A stretch of DNA of 64,000 nt from Methanoregula sp. (GCA_041645435.1 JBAZQB010000008.1:1-64000); one strand, 5' to 3'; positions 27,075 to 35,904 are shown, counted from the stretch's first letter. The notes: generated from the sequence alone by a model not told the origin. Numbers and translations: made by a program.

Positions 27075-27746
27075 ATGAAGTCAAAAAACACTTTCCTTAT
27101 CATTATGGGCATATGTCTTGTTGCCGTTCTTCTTGCTGCCGGTTGCACCCAGCCGACGACACCCGCAGCGACGGGTATGGCGAATCCCGCATCCGTCAAC
27201 TGCGGTAAAGTCGGGGCCACATCAGAGATTATGAATAACCCTGACGGCAGCCAGTACGGCATGTGCAAGTTCCCGAACGGAACTTCCTGCGAGGAATGGG
27301 CACTTTTCCGTGGCGAAGGTTGTAAGGCTGGAGCTGCAGTAACCACAACCGCACCGGCCATGGCCGGCCTCGCGAATCCGGCATCCGTCAACTGTGGTAA
27401 AGTAGGTGGAAAAACCGAGATTAAGAAAGATGCACAGGGTAATGAGTACGGCATGTGCACGTTTACCAATGGCACCACCTGTGATGAATGGGCACTCTTC
27501 CGTAATGAAGGATGTAAACCGTTCACCCCCGTGACCACAACCGCAGCAGCAGTTGGTATGGCAAACCCGGCCTCCGTGAACTGCGGCAAAGTCGGGGCTA
27601 CATCAGAGATTATGAATAATCCTGACGGCAGCCAGTACGGCATGTGCAAGTTCCCCAACGGGACTTCCTGCGAGGAATGGGCACTCTTCCGTGGCGAAGG
27701 CTGCAAACCGAATGTGGCACCAACCGCCACCCTGGCAAAAAAATAA
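27075..27746 (+). CDS. Lipoprotein with three DUF333 repeats
   Basis: A 223-residue exported protein. The signal peptide ends in a lipobox-like LLAAGC (Cys24). Three about 49-residue DUF333 units follow at roughly 35-83, 99-147 and 161-209, each with ANPASVNCGKVG, YGMC, NGT(S/T)C and EWALFR. They are joined by Thr/Ala-rich linkers. Units 1 and 3 are identical in protein while their DNA differs at synonymous positions. DUF333 occurs in secreted hemolysin-like and protease-inhibitor-like proteins; the role here is unknown. It has a separate promoter downstream of the trp operon. Confidence 0.85.
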   Translation: MKSKNTFLIIMGICLVAVLLAAGCTQPTTPAATGMANPASVNCGKVGATSEIMNNPDGSQYGMCKFPNGTSCEEWALFRGEGCKAGAAVTTTAPAMAGLANPASVNCGKVGGKTEIKKDAQGNEYGMCTFTNGTTCDEWALFRNEGCKPFTPVTTTAAAVGMANPASVNCGKVGATSEIMNNPDGSQYGMCKFPNGTSCEEWALFRGEGCKPNVAPTATLAKK

Positions 27747-27756
27747 TTTTTCTTTT

Positions 27757-28248
27757 CTATTCAACAGGTTCCCCGCGGTAGCCATGTGCTGCCAGGCACG
27801 CGATCACGGATTTTTCCCATCGGGCATCATCGTTATGGGGCATCGGCAGGATCTCTTCTTTCCAGATCTGTGCCAGCGTTTTGTCCCCGGTTTTAAGCTC
27901 GCCCGTTCCCATAATCCTGCCGCATTCATGGCCATCGCTGGTGTAGATCACCAACCGGTAGCATTGGAACTCCCGGCAGATTCGCGGGCGGGTGGCATAG
28001 ATTGCACAGGCAAAGCCCTTCCCGTCCGGTTTTTTCCGCATGAACGGGCAGCCTTTCGCCGGCTCACCATTTTTTAAACCGGGCGGATAGGTGTCAGCAC
28101 ACTCTCCCTCTATATGGGCGAGGAAGAGCTCGTTCTTTATCCCGTACCGGCAGTAATAATCGCGGCTGGTGAGCTGGCGCTCAATTTTAATAAACGCCCC
28201 GAAACTCGCGCAGCATTTCCCGCACGACGAACAATCGAATGCCACCAT
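27757..28248 (-). CDS. YkgJ-type cysteine cluster protein
   Basis: From ATG 28248 (MVAFDCSSCGKCC) the protein has 163 residues. The family pattern is clear: CSSCGKCCASF at the N-terminus, CPFM, CAIYATRPRICREFQCYR, and a Cys in the C-terminal part. These cysteines are thought to bind zinc or an Fe-S cluster. The frame extends upstream to 28347 but the extra sequence does not look like protein. It is divergent from the hgc cluster; no specific role is known. Confidence 0.8.
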   Translation of the reverse strand: MVAFDCSSCGKCCASFGAFIKIERQLTSRDYYCRYGIKNELFLAHIEGECADTYPPGLKNGEPAKGCPFMRKKPDGKGFACAIYATRPRICREFQCYRLVIYTSDGHECGRIMGTGELKTGDKTLAQIWKEEILPMPHNDDARWEKSVIACLAAHGYRGEPVE

Positions 28249-28379
28249 ACTGTTGATTGGATGTTGGCGGGAGGAGTGATAAAAAGAACGGGGCTGTACC
28301 CGGCCCCGGGTTTGTGTACCATGATTTGTGCTTCGCATAAATCGCAAATAAATTTGATTTTTCTGATTTTTCTGAAAAG

Positions 28380-28387
28380 TATAAATA
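28380..28387 (+). promoter_or_regulatory. TATA box of the hgc cluster
   Basis: TATAAATA at 28380-28387, preceded by A/T-rich repeats of TTTTTCTGA, is well placed to start transcription near 28408. The leader then holds TGAGGA at 28410-28415, just before ATG 28421. The upstream TTTTTCTGATTTTTCTGA direct repeat at about 28357-28374 could be a regulator site. Confidence 0.55.
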
Positions 28388-28420
28388 TGCAGGAGATTCT
28401 ACAATATCCTGAGGATTTGC

Positions 28421-28714
28421 ATGCCCAAAAAGAAGCTAGATAATTCCCCATGCACACCCGGCAGTGAACCCTGCGGGTGCAACCCGGTCACCGGATGCAA
28501 AGTGGAAGCGGTATTGAGTGTTGACGAGCGCGGTCAGATGGTTCTTCCCAAAGATATCCGGGAAAAAGCCGGCATCAGAACCGGTGACAAACTTGCCCTG
28601 ATCAGCTGGGAGAAGGATGGCAGCATCTGTTGTCTTGCTCTTATGAAGGTCGAGAACCTGAGCGGAATGGTAAAAGATGTGCTCGGGCCGCTTATGCACG
28701 AAACGGAACACTGA
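28421..28714 (+). CDS. hgcC: HgcAB-associated AbrB/SpoVT-type protein
   Basis: A 97-residue DNA-binding-like protein. The first 30 residues are Cys-rich (C11, C18, C20, C26), followed by a swapped-hairpin AbrB domain, VEAVLSVDERGQMVLPKDIREKAGI. The same protein type is commonly found beside hgcA in methylators and has been named HgcC or HgcAB-associated protein. It may sense thiol-reactive metals through its cysteines and regulate its own operon; that is inference. It is 16 bases upstream of hgcA. Confidence 0.8.
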   Translation: MPKKKLDNSPCTPGSEPCGCNPVTGCKVEAVLSVDERGQMVLPKDIREKAGIRTGDKLALISWEKDGSICCLALMKVENLSGMVKDVLGPLMHETEH

Positions 28715-28730
28715 GGAGTAAGAAAATCGT

Positions 28731-29795
28731 ATGACATCCACCCAACCATCCTGCTGCTCGTGCTCTTCCGTTGCAGACGTATCCCCGTGCAGCTGTAGTC
28801 CAGGGACTTTACAACATGCAGAAATCCGCAAAACGGACAGCACTATCACGTTTGCCAACCGGCTCGACCATTTCCTTGCCCGCTGGGGGATGAACCGTAT
28901 GGGGCACCGGGTAGAACCCGGCCTCTGCCTGCTCGGCAACCCGACACCAGAATCCCCGGTCTTTGCCTCGGCAAACTATACGCTGAGCTTCGATGCCCTG
29001 CGTTCTGCACTTGCGGGATTCGATGCATATATCCTTGTGCTGGATACCAAAGGGATCAATGTCTGGTGCGCTGCCGGAAAAGGCACGTTCGGCACCGATG
29101 AACTGGTGAGCCGCATCGAAGCCGTCGGACTTGCCGATATGGTCACCCACCGGAAGATCATCGTCCCGCAACTGGGAGCACCGGGAGTATCCGCACATGA
29201 CGTACTGCGCCGCTCCGGCTTTAAGGTCGAGTATGGCCCGGTACGGGCACGCGATCTCCCGGAATATCTCATAACACACAAGGCAACTCCGGAAATGCGG
29301 AGGGTGGAATTCCCGGTCCGCGACCGCATCATCCTTATCCCCGTGGAACTCGTCCACGTTGCCCTGCCAGCCGTTATCGCTGCTGTTGCACTCTGGTTCC
29401 TTGCCGGACCGGTTGCTGCACTTGCGGCCATCGCTGCAGTGGTTGCAGGGATCGTTTTATTCCCTATCCTGCTGCCATTCATCCCGACGAAGGACTTCTC
29501 CACAAAAGGTCTTCTCCTGGGTGGCGTTGTGGCAATCCCGTTTGCCATTACGTTCGCTTCAACCCGGACCCTGCCCGGCTGGGCAGTAACAGCTGGGGCT
29601 GTTACACCGCTTCTCATCATGCCGGCAGTGACCGCATATCTTGCACTGAACTTCACCGGTGCCACCACATTTACCTCACGGACGGGTGTAAGAAAGGAAA
29701 TTTTCCGGTACGTACCGGTAATCACCATCATGGCCGGTACCGGAGTAGTACTGGGGATCGCGCTTGGCGTGAGCCGCCTTCTCGGGGTGATCTGA
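28731..29795 (+). CDS. hgcA: Mercury methylation corrinoid protein HgcA
   Basis: HgcA transfers a methyl group from its cobalamin to Hg(II), producing methylmercury. The 354-residue protein carries the diagnostic cap-helix motif N110-VWCAAGKGTF with the cobalt-coordinating Cys113, and five hydrophobic C-terminal segments at about 205-350. This motif separates it from the CdhD corrinoid subunit of CODH/ACS. The N-terminus has an unusual cluster of cysteines (SCCSCSS, SPCSCS). TGAGGAG precedes ATG 28731. It overlaps hgcB by one base. Confidence 0.93.
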   Translation: MTSTQPSCCSCSSVADVSPCSCSPGTLQHAEIRKTDSTITFANRLDHFLARWGMNRMGHRVEPGLCLLGNPTPESPVFASANYTLSFDALRSALAGFDAYILVLDTKGINVWCAAGKGTFGTDELVSRIEAVGLADMVTHRKIIVPQLGAPGVSAHDVLRRSGFKVEYGPVRARDLPEYLITHKATPEMRRVEFPVRDRIILIPVELVHVALPAVIAAVALWFLAGPVAALAAIAAVVAGIVLFPILLPFIPTKDFSTKGLLLGGVVAIPFAITFASTRTLPGWAVTAGAVTPLLIMPAVTAYLALNFTGATTFTSRTGVRKEIFRYVPVITIMAGTGVVLGIALGVSRLLGVI

Positions 29796-30133
29796 TGTTA
29801 GATTCCTACAGGGAGACCACACTAAAACTGGATACCGGGCGATGCATCAACTGCAAACACTGCACCCAGGTCTGCCCCCACGGGGTGTTTGCAGAGGGGC
29901 CTGATCATGTGGAACTTGCCAGCCCGGCTGCCTGCATGGAGTGCGGTGCCTGTGCCCTGAACTGCCCGGTACAGGCAATCGAGGTTCAGAGCGGGGTCGG
30001 CTGTGCATGGGCAATGATCAGTGCCGCTCTGAGAGGAAAGGACATGGACAGCGGGGAATGCAGCTGCGGCGGGGCTGATGGATCCTGCTGTGGCGTTCAG
30101 GAAGAGAAAACCTCCTGCTGTGATAAAAAATGA
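29795..30133 (+). CDS. hgcB: Mercury methylation ferredoxin HgcB
   Basis: A 112-residue dicluster ferredoxin required with HgcA, presumably reducing its corrinoid. Cluster motifs are C17-x2-C20-x2-C23-x3-C27-P and C47-x2-C50-x2-C53-x3-C57-P. The conserved extra cysteine is C70 in GVGCAWAM, and the tail has cysteine pairs C89/C91, C98/C99 and C108/C109, as expected for HgcB. It overlaps both hgcA (1 base) and the arsC-like gene (4 bases), so translation is likely coupled. Confidence 0.93.
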   Translation: MLDSYRETTLKLDTGRCINCKHCTQVCPHGVFAEGPDHVELASPAACMECGACALNCPVQAIEVQSGVGCAWAMISAALRGKDMDSGECSCGGADGSCCGVQEEKTSCCDKK

Positions 30134-30558
30134 TACCCAAAACACGGGTCATCTTTGTCTGCACGGCAAACGCAGCCCGCTCGCAGATGGCAGAGGGGCT
30201 GCTCCGGGCAAAATACGGCGACCGGTATGAAGTGTTCAGTGCCGGCACCCGCCAGTCGAAAGTGAGTACAAGGGCGATAACGGTGATGCAGGAGATCGGG
30301 ATCGACATCGCGCACCACCGTTCAAAAACTCTCGCAGAGTTTGAGGGGAAATCCTTTGATCTTGCAGTAACTCTCTGCGACAATGCCCATGCAATCTGCC
30401 CCCTTGTATCCGGCGCAAAAAAGACCATCCACAAGGGGTTTTCTGATCCCCACCTGATACCCGGCACCGATGAGACAATCCTTGACGAATACCGCAGGGT
30501 GAGGGACGATATTGCCGGTTGGATCGAGACGGAGTTTAAGACAGTGCCCCAAAAATAA
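30130..30558 (+). CDS. arsC: Arsenate reductase, low-molecular-weight phosphatase type
   Basis: A 142-residue protein of the thioredoxin-linked ArsC/LMW tyrosine phosphatase family. The P-loop is C11-TANAAR-S, and the redox cysteines C83 and C90 in TLCDNAHAICP, with FSDPH following, match ArsC rather than a simple phosphatase. It would reduce As(V) to As(III) for efflux. It overlaps hgcB (ATGA), making it the fourth gene of the hgc unit. No arsenite pump is nearby. Confidence 0.85.
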   Translation: MIPKTRVIFVCTANAARSQMAEGLLRAKYGDRYEVFSAGTRQSKVSTRAITVMQEIGIDIAHHRSKTLAEFEGKSFDLAVTLCDNAHAICPLVSGAKKTIHKGFSDPHLIPGTDETILDEYRRVRDDIAGWIETEFKTVPQK

Positions 30559-30626
30559 TTCATTTTTTTAACAACAAGATTGATACCATCCCGTCGCATT
30601 CATAGAATTATCAGGCACGTGAAACC

Positions 30627-31838
30627 ATGAGCGGGGAGCAGAAAGATATCTACCAGGAATCGCTTGAACTTCATGAAGAATTCCGGGGAAAGATCGAGGT
30701 CCATTCCAAAGTTTCCCTGGCAACCCGCCATGATCTCTCCCTTGCCTATACCCCGGGGGTAGCAGAAGTCTGCCGGGAGATCCACAAAAACAAAAATCTC
30801 GCGTACAAATACACCCTCAAAGCCAACACCATCGCAATCGTCAGTGACGGTTCACGCGTACTGTCCTTAGGAAATATCGGGGGCTATGCAGCAATTCCGG
30901 TGATGGAAGGAAAAGCGCTCCTTTTTAAGAAACTCGCCGACATCGATGCATTTCCCATCTGTTTCGAGAGTTATCATACGGATTTTGTCGATGAAGTAAA
31001 GAACATTGCACCGGTTTTTGGCGGGATCGCACTCGAAGACATCGCAGCACCAAAATGTTTCGAGATGGAAGAAGCACTTCAGGATATCGGGATACCGGTA
31101 ATGCACGACGACCAGCATGGAACCGCAGTTGTCGTGCTTGCAGCCCTCCTTAATGCCTGCAAGGTAACAAAAAAGAGATTTGAAGATCTGAAAATTGTTG
31201 TAGTCGGAGCCGGCGCTGCCGGGTTTGCTATCACAAGGATGCTCAGGTGCATCGGCTATGATCCCAAGCTCTGCAGCAGCGTACAGGACATCATCGTATG
31301 TGACAGCAAAGGTATCATCCACCATGCCCGCGAGGGATTGTATGCCAATAAATACAAATTTATCATCGCCGAAAAGACCAACAGGAGCGGGCGGACCGGA
31401 ACACTGGAGGATGCCATGCGGGGCGCTGATGTCTGCATCGGCGTCTCAGTGCCGGGGATAATCACACCGGCCATGGTCAGATCGATGAACAAGGACCCCA
31501 TCATCTTTGCCCTTGCCTATCCCATGCCGGAAATATTTCCCGATGATGCACTCGTGGCCGGAGCAGCGATCGTGGGTACCGGGCGCAGCGATTTTCCCAA
31601 CCAGATCAACTATGCCCTTGCATTTCCGGGGATCTTCCGCGGCGCTCTCGATGTCTGTGCGACACGCATCTCTGACGAGATGAAGGTTGCCGCAGCACAT
31701 GCGCTTGCCAATTATGTCAAACGGCCACGGAAAGACCGGATCCTTCCGGAGGTGCTCAACCGCAACGTGGTAAAGGCAGTAGCCCGTGCGGTCAGTGAAG
31801 CAGCGGTTGCAAGCGGTTGTGCCCGGCAGATTGAATGA
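30627..31838 (+). CDS. NAD(P)-dependent malic enzyme
   Basis: A 403-residue malic enzyme of the short prokaryotic type, converting malate to pyruvate and CO2 with NAD(P)+ reduction. LAYTPGVAEVC, the metal-binding DDQHGTAVVVLAALLNA and the Rossmann motif VVVGAGAAGFAITRML are visible, together with GTGRSDFPNQINYALAFPG. It has no C-terminal phosphotransacetylase domain. It stands alone between arsC and the convergent truA. The direction in vivo is unknown. Confidence 0.9.
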   Translation: MSGEQKDIYQESLELHEEFRGKIEVHSKVSLATRHDLSLAYTPGVAEVCREIHKNKNLAYKYTLKANTIAIVSDGSRVLSLGNIGGYAAIPVMEGKALLFKKLADIDAFPICFESYHTDFVDEVKNIAPVFGGIALEDIAAPKCFEMEEALQDIGIPVMHDDQHGTAVVVLAALLNACKVTKKRFEDLKIVVVGAGAAGFAITRMLRCIGYDPKLCSSVQDIIVCDSKGIIHHAREGLYANKYKFIIAEKTNRSGRTGTLEDAMRGADVCIGVSVPGIITPAMVRSMNKDPIIFALAYPMPEIFPDDALVAGAAIVGTGRSDFPNQINYALAFPGIFRGALDVCATRISDEMKVAAAHALANYVKRPRKDRILPEVLNRNVVKAVARAVSEAAVASGCARQIE

Positions 31839-31895
31839 AAAAATTAGCGAAAAATATCCCTGTTCTTCAGGTTTTTCTTCCGACACTCTGATTGA

Positions 31896-32732
31896 TCAGG
31901 ACTGTGGCGTTTTGAGCACCCGGCACATTTTCTCCATCAGCGCATGATGCCGTACCAGGTGATCGATAAATCCACCGCTCTGCCCCTCAGCAATAACCGG
32001 GGTCCACGCAATCCCGCAGTCCGTATCCCAAAGGACCAGCCCTTCGGCAGGCGCGGGCTGGAGAGGTCTGATGGCACCGGCTTCCAGCAGCCGGGCAATT
32101 GAACATTCATCCGCGTTTCCCTCCCCGATGAGGAGCAGTGCCGAGGCCATACACCGCACCTGGTGCCAGAGGAAACTTTCTGCGGTTACCTCAAGGAATT
32201 CAAATCCGTCTTCCTCTCCTACCCGGACTGCAAGAATGTTCCGGTACGGGTTCTTGTCTTTTACCCGTGCGAAGTTCGAAAAATTATGGCTGCCCAGAAA
32301 CTGCTGTGCAGCCCGGTTCATTGCTTCGGGATTTTCAGGATGTTGCGAAAAGTAATACCGGTACGTGCGGGACTTTGCATCGTACCGGGGATGAAATTCC
32401 GGAGGTACATCTGCATACGCAGTGCACCAGAGATCCGGGGGGAGCTGGGTATTGATGACCGTCCGGGCCCGATCCGGCGCATCGGTTGAAAACGCGATCA
32501 CCTGCCCGAGGGCATGGACACCCCGGTCCGTCCTCCCTGCCGACAAAAAACCGGCAGTTCTCCAGTCATCAAAGAGGCTGAGCCGCTGGCAGGCAGCAAC
32601 AAATTCTCCTTCCACCGTGCGGTGGGCTGCCTGCATCTGGGAGCCATAGAACCGGTTACCAAGGTACGAGACCCGGAACGCGAGCCTTACCGGAGGTGCA
32701 TGCGCCGGGTGATCCGTGTGATCTTTCTCCAT
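31896..32732 (-). CDS. truA: tRNA pseudouridine synthase TruA
   Basis: Isomerises uridine 38-40 in the anticodon stem of tRNAs. The 278-residue protein has the catalytic Asp69 in SAGRTDRGVHALGQV, with VSYLGNRFYGSQ at the N-terminus and RTYRYYF further on, and the C-terminal MVRCMAS-like stretch (HQVRCMASALLLIG). ATG 32732 lies 46 bases inside the upstream PHP gene, an unusually long overlap; no later start preserves the N-terminal fold. Confidence 0.92.
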   Translation of the reverse strand: MEKDHTDHPAHAPPVRLAFRVSYLGNRFYGSQMQAAHRTVEGEFVAACQRLSLFDDWRTAGFLSAGRTDRGVHALGQVIAFSTDAPDRARTVINTQLPPDLWCTAYADVPPEFHPRYDAKSRTYRYYFSQHPENPEAMNRAAQQFLGSHNFSNFARVKDKNPYRNILAVRVGEEDGFEFLEVTAESFLWHQVRCMASALLLIGEGNADECSIARLLEAGAIRPLQPAPAEGLVLWDTDCGIAWTPVIAEGQSGGFIDHLVRHHALMEKMCRVLKTPQS

Positions 32733-33364
32733 GTGTTGTTGAGTGACTGGTGGGTATAGGTGCGCAGCGGCGTCTGTTTTCCACCGCAGGTAACATTTCC
32801 GGCCCGGATGGCATCAAGGATCGCAGGAACGGATTTTTCCGCATCCACGTACGTCCTGCCAAAACCGACAAACCGGGCATTGTGGGCATCGCTTCCCCCG
32901 ACACAGGGCTTGCCCAGTTTCAGCGCGATCCGTGCCGCCTTCCGGTTCGCTGACCCGACAATATACCGGCTGTTGAAGGATTCAACCGCATCTACCGCGA
33001 TCATGCCGGCTTTTTTCCTGCGGGCAACCCCGTGTCTCCAGACGTGGTACGGGTGCGGGAGGATGAGCACCGCTCCCATCCGGCGTGCGAGAGCTACGGT
33101 ATCCAGCACGTCAAGGCCGGAAGGGATGAGCTCGGTAACACCCAGCACAAGCAGGTGGCCCTGTTTTGTCGTGACTTCTATACCGGGAATCACCAGTACG
33201 GGAGTCTCGCACAAGAGGGCCTGTTTTGCACCGTCGACCGAATCGTGGTCGGTTATTGCGATCGCGTCGAGTCCTGCCGCCTCGGCAGCCCTGATGATCT
33301 CCTCAACGCTGCTTTCACCGTCTTTAGAGTGATTCGTGTGCACGTGCAAATCGCAGATCAGCAT
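32687..33364 (-). CDS. PHP-domain phosphoesterase
   Basis: A 225-residue PHP protein. Metal-binding motifs are CDLHVHTNHSKDG (H7, H9), ITDHDSVDGAK, ILPHPYH and GGSDAHNARFVG. Members hydrolyse phosphoesters of histidinol phosphate, nucleotides or DNA ends; the short length fits the small-substrate TrpH-like group. It is transcribed into truA with an overlap. It is divergent from the DHPS-like gene with a 41-base gap. Confidence 0.85.
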   Translation of the reverse strand: MLICDLHVHTNHSKDGESSVEEIIRAAEAAGLDAIAITDHDSVDGAKQALLCETPVLVIPGIEVTTKQGHLLVLGVTELIPSGLDVLDTVALARRMGAVLILPHPYHVWRHGVARRKKAGMIAVDAVESFNSRYIVGSANRKAARIALKLGKPCVGGSDAHNARFVGFGRTYVDAEKSVPAILDAIRAGNVTCGGKQTPLRTYTHQSLNNTWRKITRITRRMHLR

Positions 33365-33405
33365 CTGATCATAGTGTTTTTATCTCTCTGGTATTAAGGG
33401 AACTT

Positions 33406-34818
33406 ATGCGCATCCTGCTGCCTACCGGTGCCGCCACCGAGGAGATGGTACAAAAAGCGGTGGCCGGGTTCGATGCTGATGTGGTGGTAACCGGGGAGAT
33501 TGCATCATTTCTCACACCCCACAAACTCCACACCCTGATACAAAAAGGGAAGTACGATCTCGTCATCGTCTCTGGCATGTGCACGGCCTCGTTCGATCAT
33601 GTGGAACGGGAGACGGGTGTGCCCGTCTATCGCGGTCCCCGCCATGCCGCGGATCTTGCCTTCATCCTCCCGTTACTTGACACGATCACCCTTTCACGTA
33701 CCGTTCCTGCCGATGATTTTCTTTCAGCAAAAAAAGCAGGCGATGCAATGTACCGTGTTGACCTGCGGGAGCAGGAAGCCAGCGCTGATTTCATAATCCG
33801 GGATGTGAAAATCGGCGGCGACTCGCGGATGAAGGTGCTTGCCGAGATCATGGATGCACACCGGTGCGAAGACCTGTATGAAAAGGCAGAGCGATTCTTT
33901 TTTGCCGGTGCTGATATCGTGGATCTCGGGTTCGGGTTCGATGCTACTCCTGAAGATGTGGCGCGGGCATTTTCCCAGGTGGCAGACATCGATCACCCGC
34001 TCGCGGTGGATACACAGGACCCGCTCCTGATCCGGGCTGCGCTGGATCGGGCGGACCTTGTCCTCTCCCTGCAGGAGCAAAATATTCCGGTCATCGGAAA
34101 GGAAGTGGCAGAGGCCGGCGCAGCGGCAGTCATCGTGCCAGGCTGCGGTACGCTTGCAAAGAATATTACTCTTGCAAAACGGGCGGGTATCGCATGCATC
34201 ATTACCGATCCCCTCCTCCAGCCGGTGGGTTCAGGACTGGTGGCATCGCTGAAAAACTTTACAAAAGGGAAATACCCCCTCTTTTTTGGGGCGGGCAATG
34301 TAGTCGAGCTGCTGGATGCCGACTCAATAGGGGCAAACGCGCTGCTGGCCGGTATGGCAAAGGAGGTCGGTGCTTCCGTCATCTTTTCGAGTGAGCACTC
34401 GGACAAGACGCAAGGGTCAATCGGCGAGATGCGGCGGGCCACCGAGATGATGGTACTCACCCGCGACCGCCCCTATCCCAAGGATCTGGGCATCGACCTG
34501 CTCGTGCTCAAGGAGAAGCGACGCCGGCGCGAGCCCCCGGTTGCATACGAGACCATAACCCCGGCAAAAAAGATGCCGGAGGATATCACCTACGATCCCA
34601 GGGGTAACTTCCGGATCGGCATTGAGGGGGACCAGATCATTGCCGCAATCAATGGCAAGGCGGTGCGGGGCAGGCGCTGGCAGGATGTGCTCTCCACCAT
34701 CCTGTCGCAGGGCAATGTCACCCTGCTCGACCATGCCGGGTATCTTGGCAGGGAATTGTATAAGGCAGAACTCGCGATCCGGTACGGGCGGAGCTTCGAG
34801 CAGGACGGGGAGTTCTGA
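33406..34818 (+). CDS. Dihydropteroate synthase-related protein (TIGR00284 type)
   Basis: A 470-residue protein of the archaeal dihydropteroate synthase-like family. The N-terminal 150 residues are specific to this family; a TIM barrel follows with DIVDLGFGFDA and VDTQDPLLIRAAL, corresponding to the pterin-binding strands, and a C-terminal region of about 100 residues. Methanogens use methanopterin, so it has been suggested to act in pterin synthesis, but the reaction is not established. ATG 33406 is preceded by GGGAA-like purines. Confidence 0.8.
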   Translation: MRILLPTGAATEEMVQKAVAGFDADVVVTGEIASFLTPHKLHTLIQKGKYDLVIVSGMCTASFDHVERETGVPVYRGPRHAADLAFILPLLDTITLSRTVPADDFLSAKKAGDAMYRVDLREQEASADFIIRDVKIGGDSRMKVLAEIMDAHRCEDLYEKAERFFFAGADIVDLGFGFDATPEDVARAFSQVADIDHPLAVDTQDPLLIRAALDRADLVLSLQEQNIPVIGKEVAEAGAAAVIVPGCGTLAKNITLAKRAGIACIITDPLLQPVGSGLVASLKNFTKGKYPLFFGAGNVVELLDADSIGANALLAGMAKEVGASVIFSSEHSDKTQGSIGEMRRATEMMVLTRDRPYPKDLGIDLLVLKEKRRRREPPVAYETITPAKKMPEDITYDPRGNFRIGIEGDQIIAAINGKAVRGRRWQDVLSTILSQGNVTLLDHAGYLGRELYKAELAIRYGRSFEQDGEF

Positions 34819-34917
34819 ACCGGGAATGATTCAACGAAAAACTCATGACTCAATAAGCCCCTAGTGTCGGGATGACTATTTTTTCTGAACCCGGCACGGT
34901 GATCTTTAAAAATTAGA

Positions 34918-35772
34918 TCACGATCGCTTTTTCTTTTGAGCGGGTGGCAGGGGAAATGTCATCGCATCGCCATCGGTAAATCGTTTCCAGTTGAGCTGGT
35001 TGAACATTTTTATATGGAGGATAGCTCCCTTGTTCCGGGTATTGAGAACGGAAACACTGCTTGAAATAAACGGTGGGACCATGAGAAGTTCCTCATCGTC
35101 AACAATCAATTCAAGGGTATTTTCGAAGTTCATAAATTTACTCATCTCAGCAAATTCCGGTGGGGCGAATGGTGGCGGAACTTTGAACTGTTCTGTGGAG
35201 ATGACATGGAGATCTGCATTTTTTCCCGGAAATAATTCCTGCAATTTCCCCAAAAGAGCGTAATCATCCGAAATGACAATGAGTTTCAGTGAAACATCCT
35301 TGATTTTAACGTTTTCAATGAACGGAAGGTACCGTTCCCCGATCATGCAGCTTATCTGTTGTTTCGCTCTCCCGAAAAGCTCGCGAATTTTGTACTCAAT
35401 GTTGACATCCCCGTAGATGGTCCAGAGAGCATCCTCTTTTTCGGTCAGTACCTTCTTTTTCTCGAGGAGTCTGAGTTCCACTAATGCATGATCTCCTGCA
35501 TTCCGGTGTTTGTCCATGAGGAGGTTGATCGCCATGTCCGGAGAGATTGCACTGTACCGGGCCGGTTTTGATATTCTCTTTACGGCAAGACCAATCTCGG
35601 CAAGACGATCCAATGCCTCGTAAACGCTCGGTTTTGACAGGGAGAGGAAATCGATGATCTCTTTTGCTTCCGCATTATCGTAGAGTACCAGCGCGGCAAA
35701 TACACGCGCTTCATTGTTGGATAACCCGAGATCATTGAGCGATTTTATGAGGGCGGCGGGGATGCTCTCCAT
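34918..35772 (-). CDS. TrmB-family transcriptional regulator
   Basis: A 284-residue regulator with an N-terminal winged helix (LGLSNNEARVFAALVLYDNAEAKEI and FLSLSKPSVYEALDRLAEIGL) and a C-terminal effector domain of TrmB type. It is transcribed divergently from the surface-protein/ABC/MATE unit across 132 bases that hold a perfect inverted repeat, so it probably controls that unit. The ligand is unknown; TrmB relatives sense sugars, but many methanogen homologues sit beside exporters. Confidence 0.85.
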   Translation of the reverse strand: MESIPAALIKSLNDLGLSNNEARVFAALVLYDNAEAKEIIDFLSLSKPSVYEALDRLAEIGLAVKRISKPARYSAISPDMAINLLMDKHRNAGDHALVELRLLEKKKVLTEKEDALWTIYGDVNIEYKIRELFGRAKQQISCMIGERYLPFIENVKIKDVSLKLIVISDDYALLGKLQELFPGKNADLHVISTEQFKVPPPFAPPEFAEMSKFMNFENTLELIVDDEELLMVPPFISSSVSVLNTRNKGAILHIKMFNQLNWKRFTDGDAMTFPLPPAQKKKRS

Positions 35773-35858
35773 ACATATAATATACCTATTCAGTTGTTAA
35801 GAAATTTACTACCAGATCAATTACATTTTTAACAATGTACGTTAAACTATACAAAGAG

Positions 35859-35880
35859 AGTAGTAAAAAAATATACTACT
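35859..35880. promoter_or_regulatory. Palindromic operator candidate AGTAGT-N10-ACTACT
   Basis: AGTAGT at 35859-35864 and ACTACT at 35875-35880 form a perfect inverted repeat. TTTACTACC at about 35805 repeats one half. It lies just downstream of the possible TATA element ACTATACA (about 35846). Halobacterial TrmB recognises TACT/AGTA-type half-sites, which resemble these. Binding by the adjacent TrmB protein is inferred. Confidence 0.45.
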
Positions 35881-35904
35881 TACTTAAGCACATTGAGGAA
35901 ATTT

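Noticed and set aside
28731..29795. HgcA as a CODH/ACS corrinoid subunit
   Set aside because: The NVWCAAGK cap motif, C-terminal helices and adjacent HgcB are specific to HgcA.
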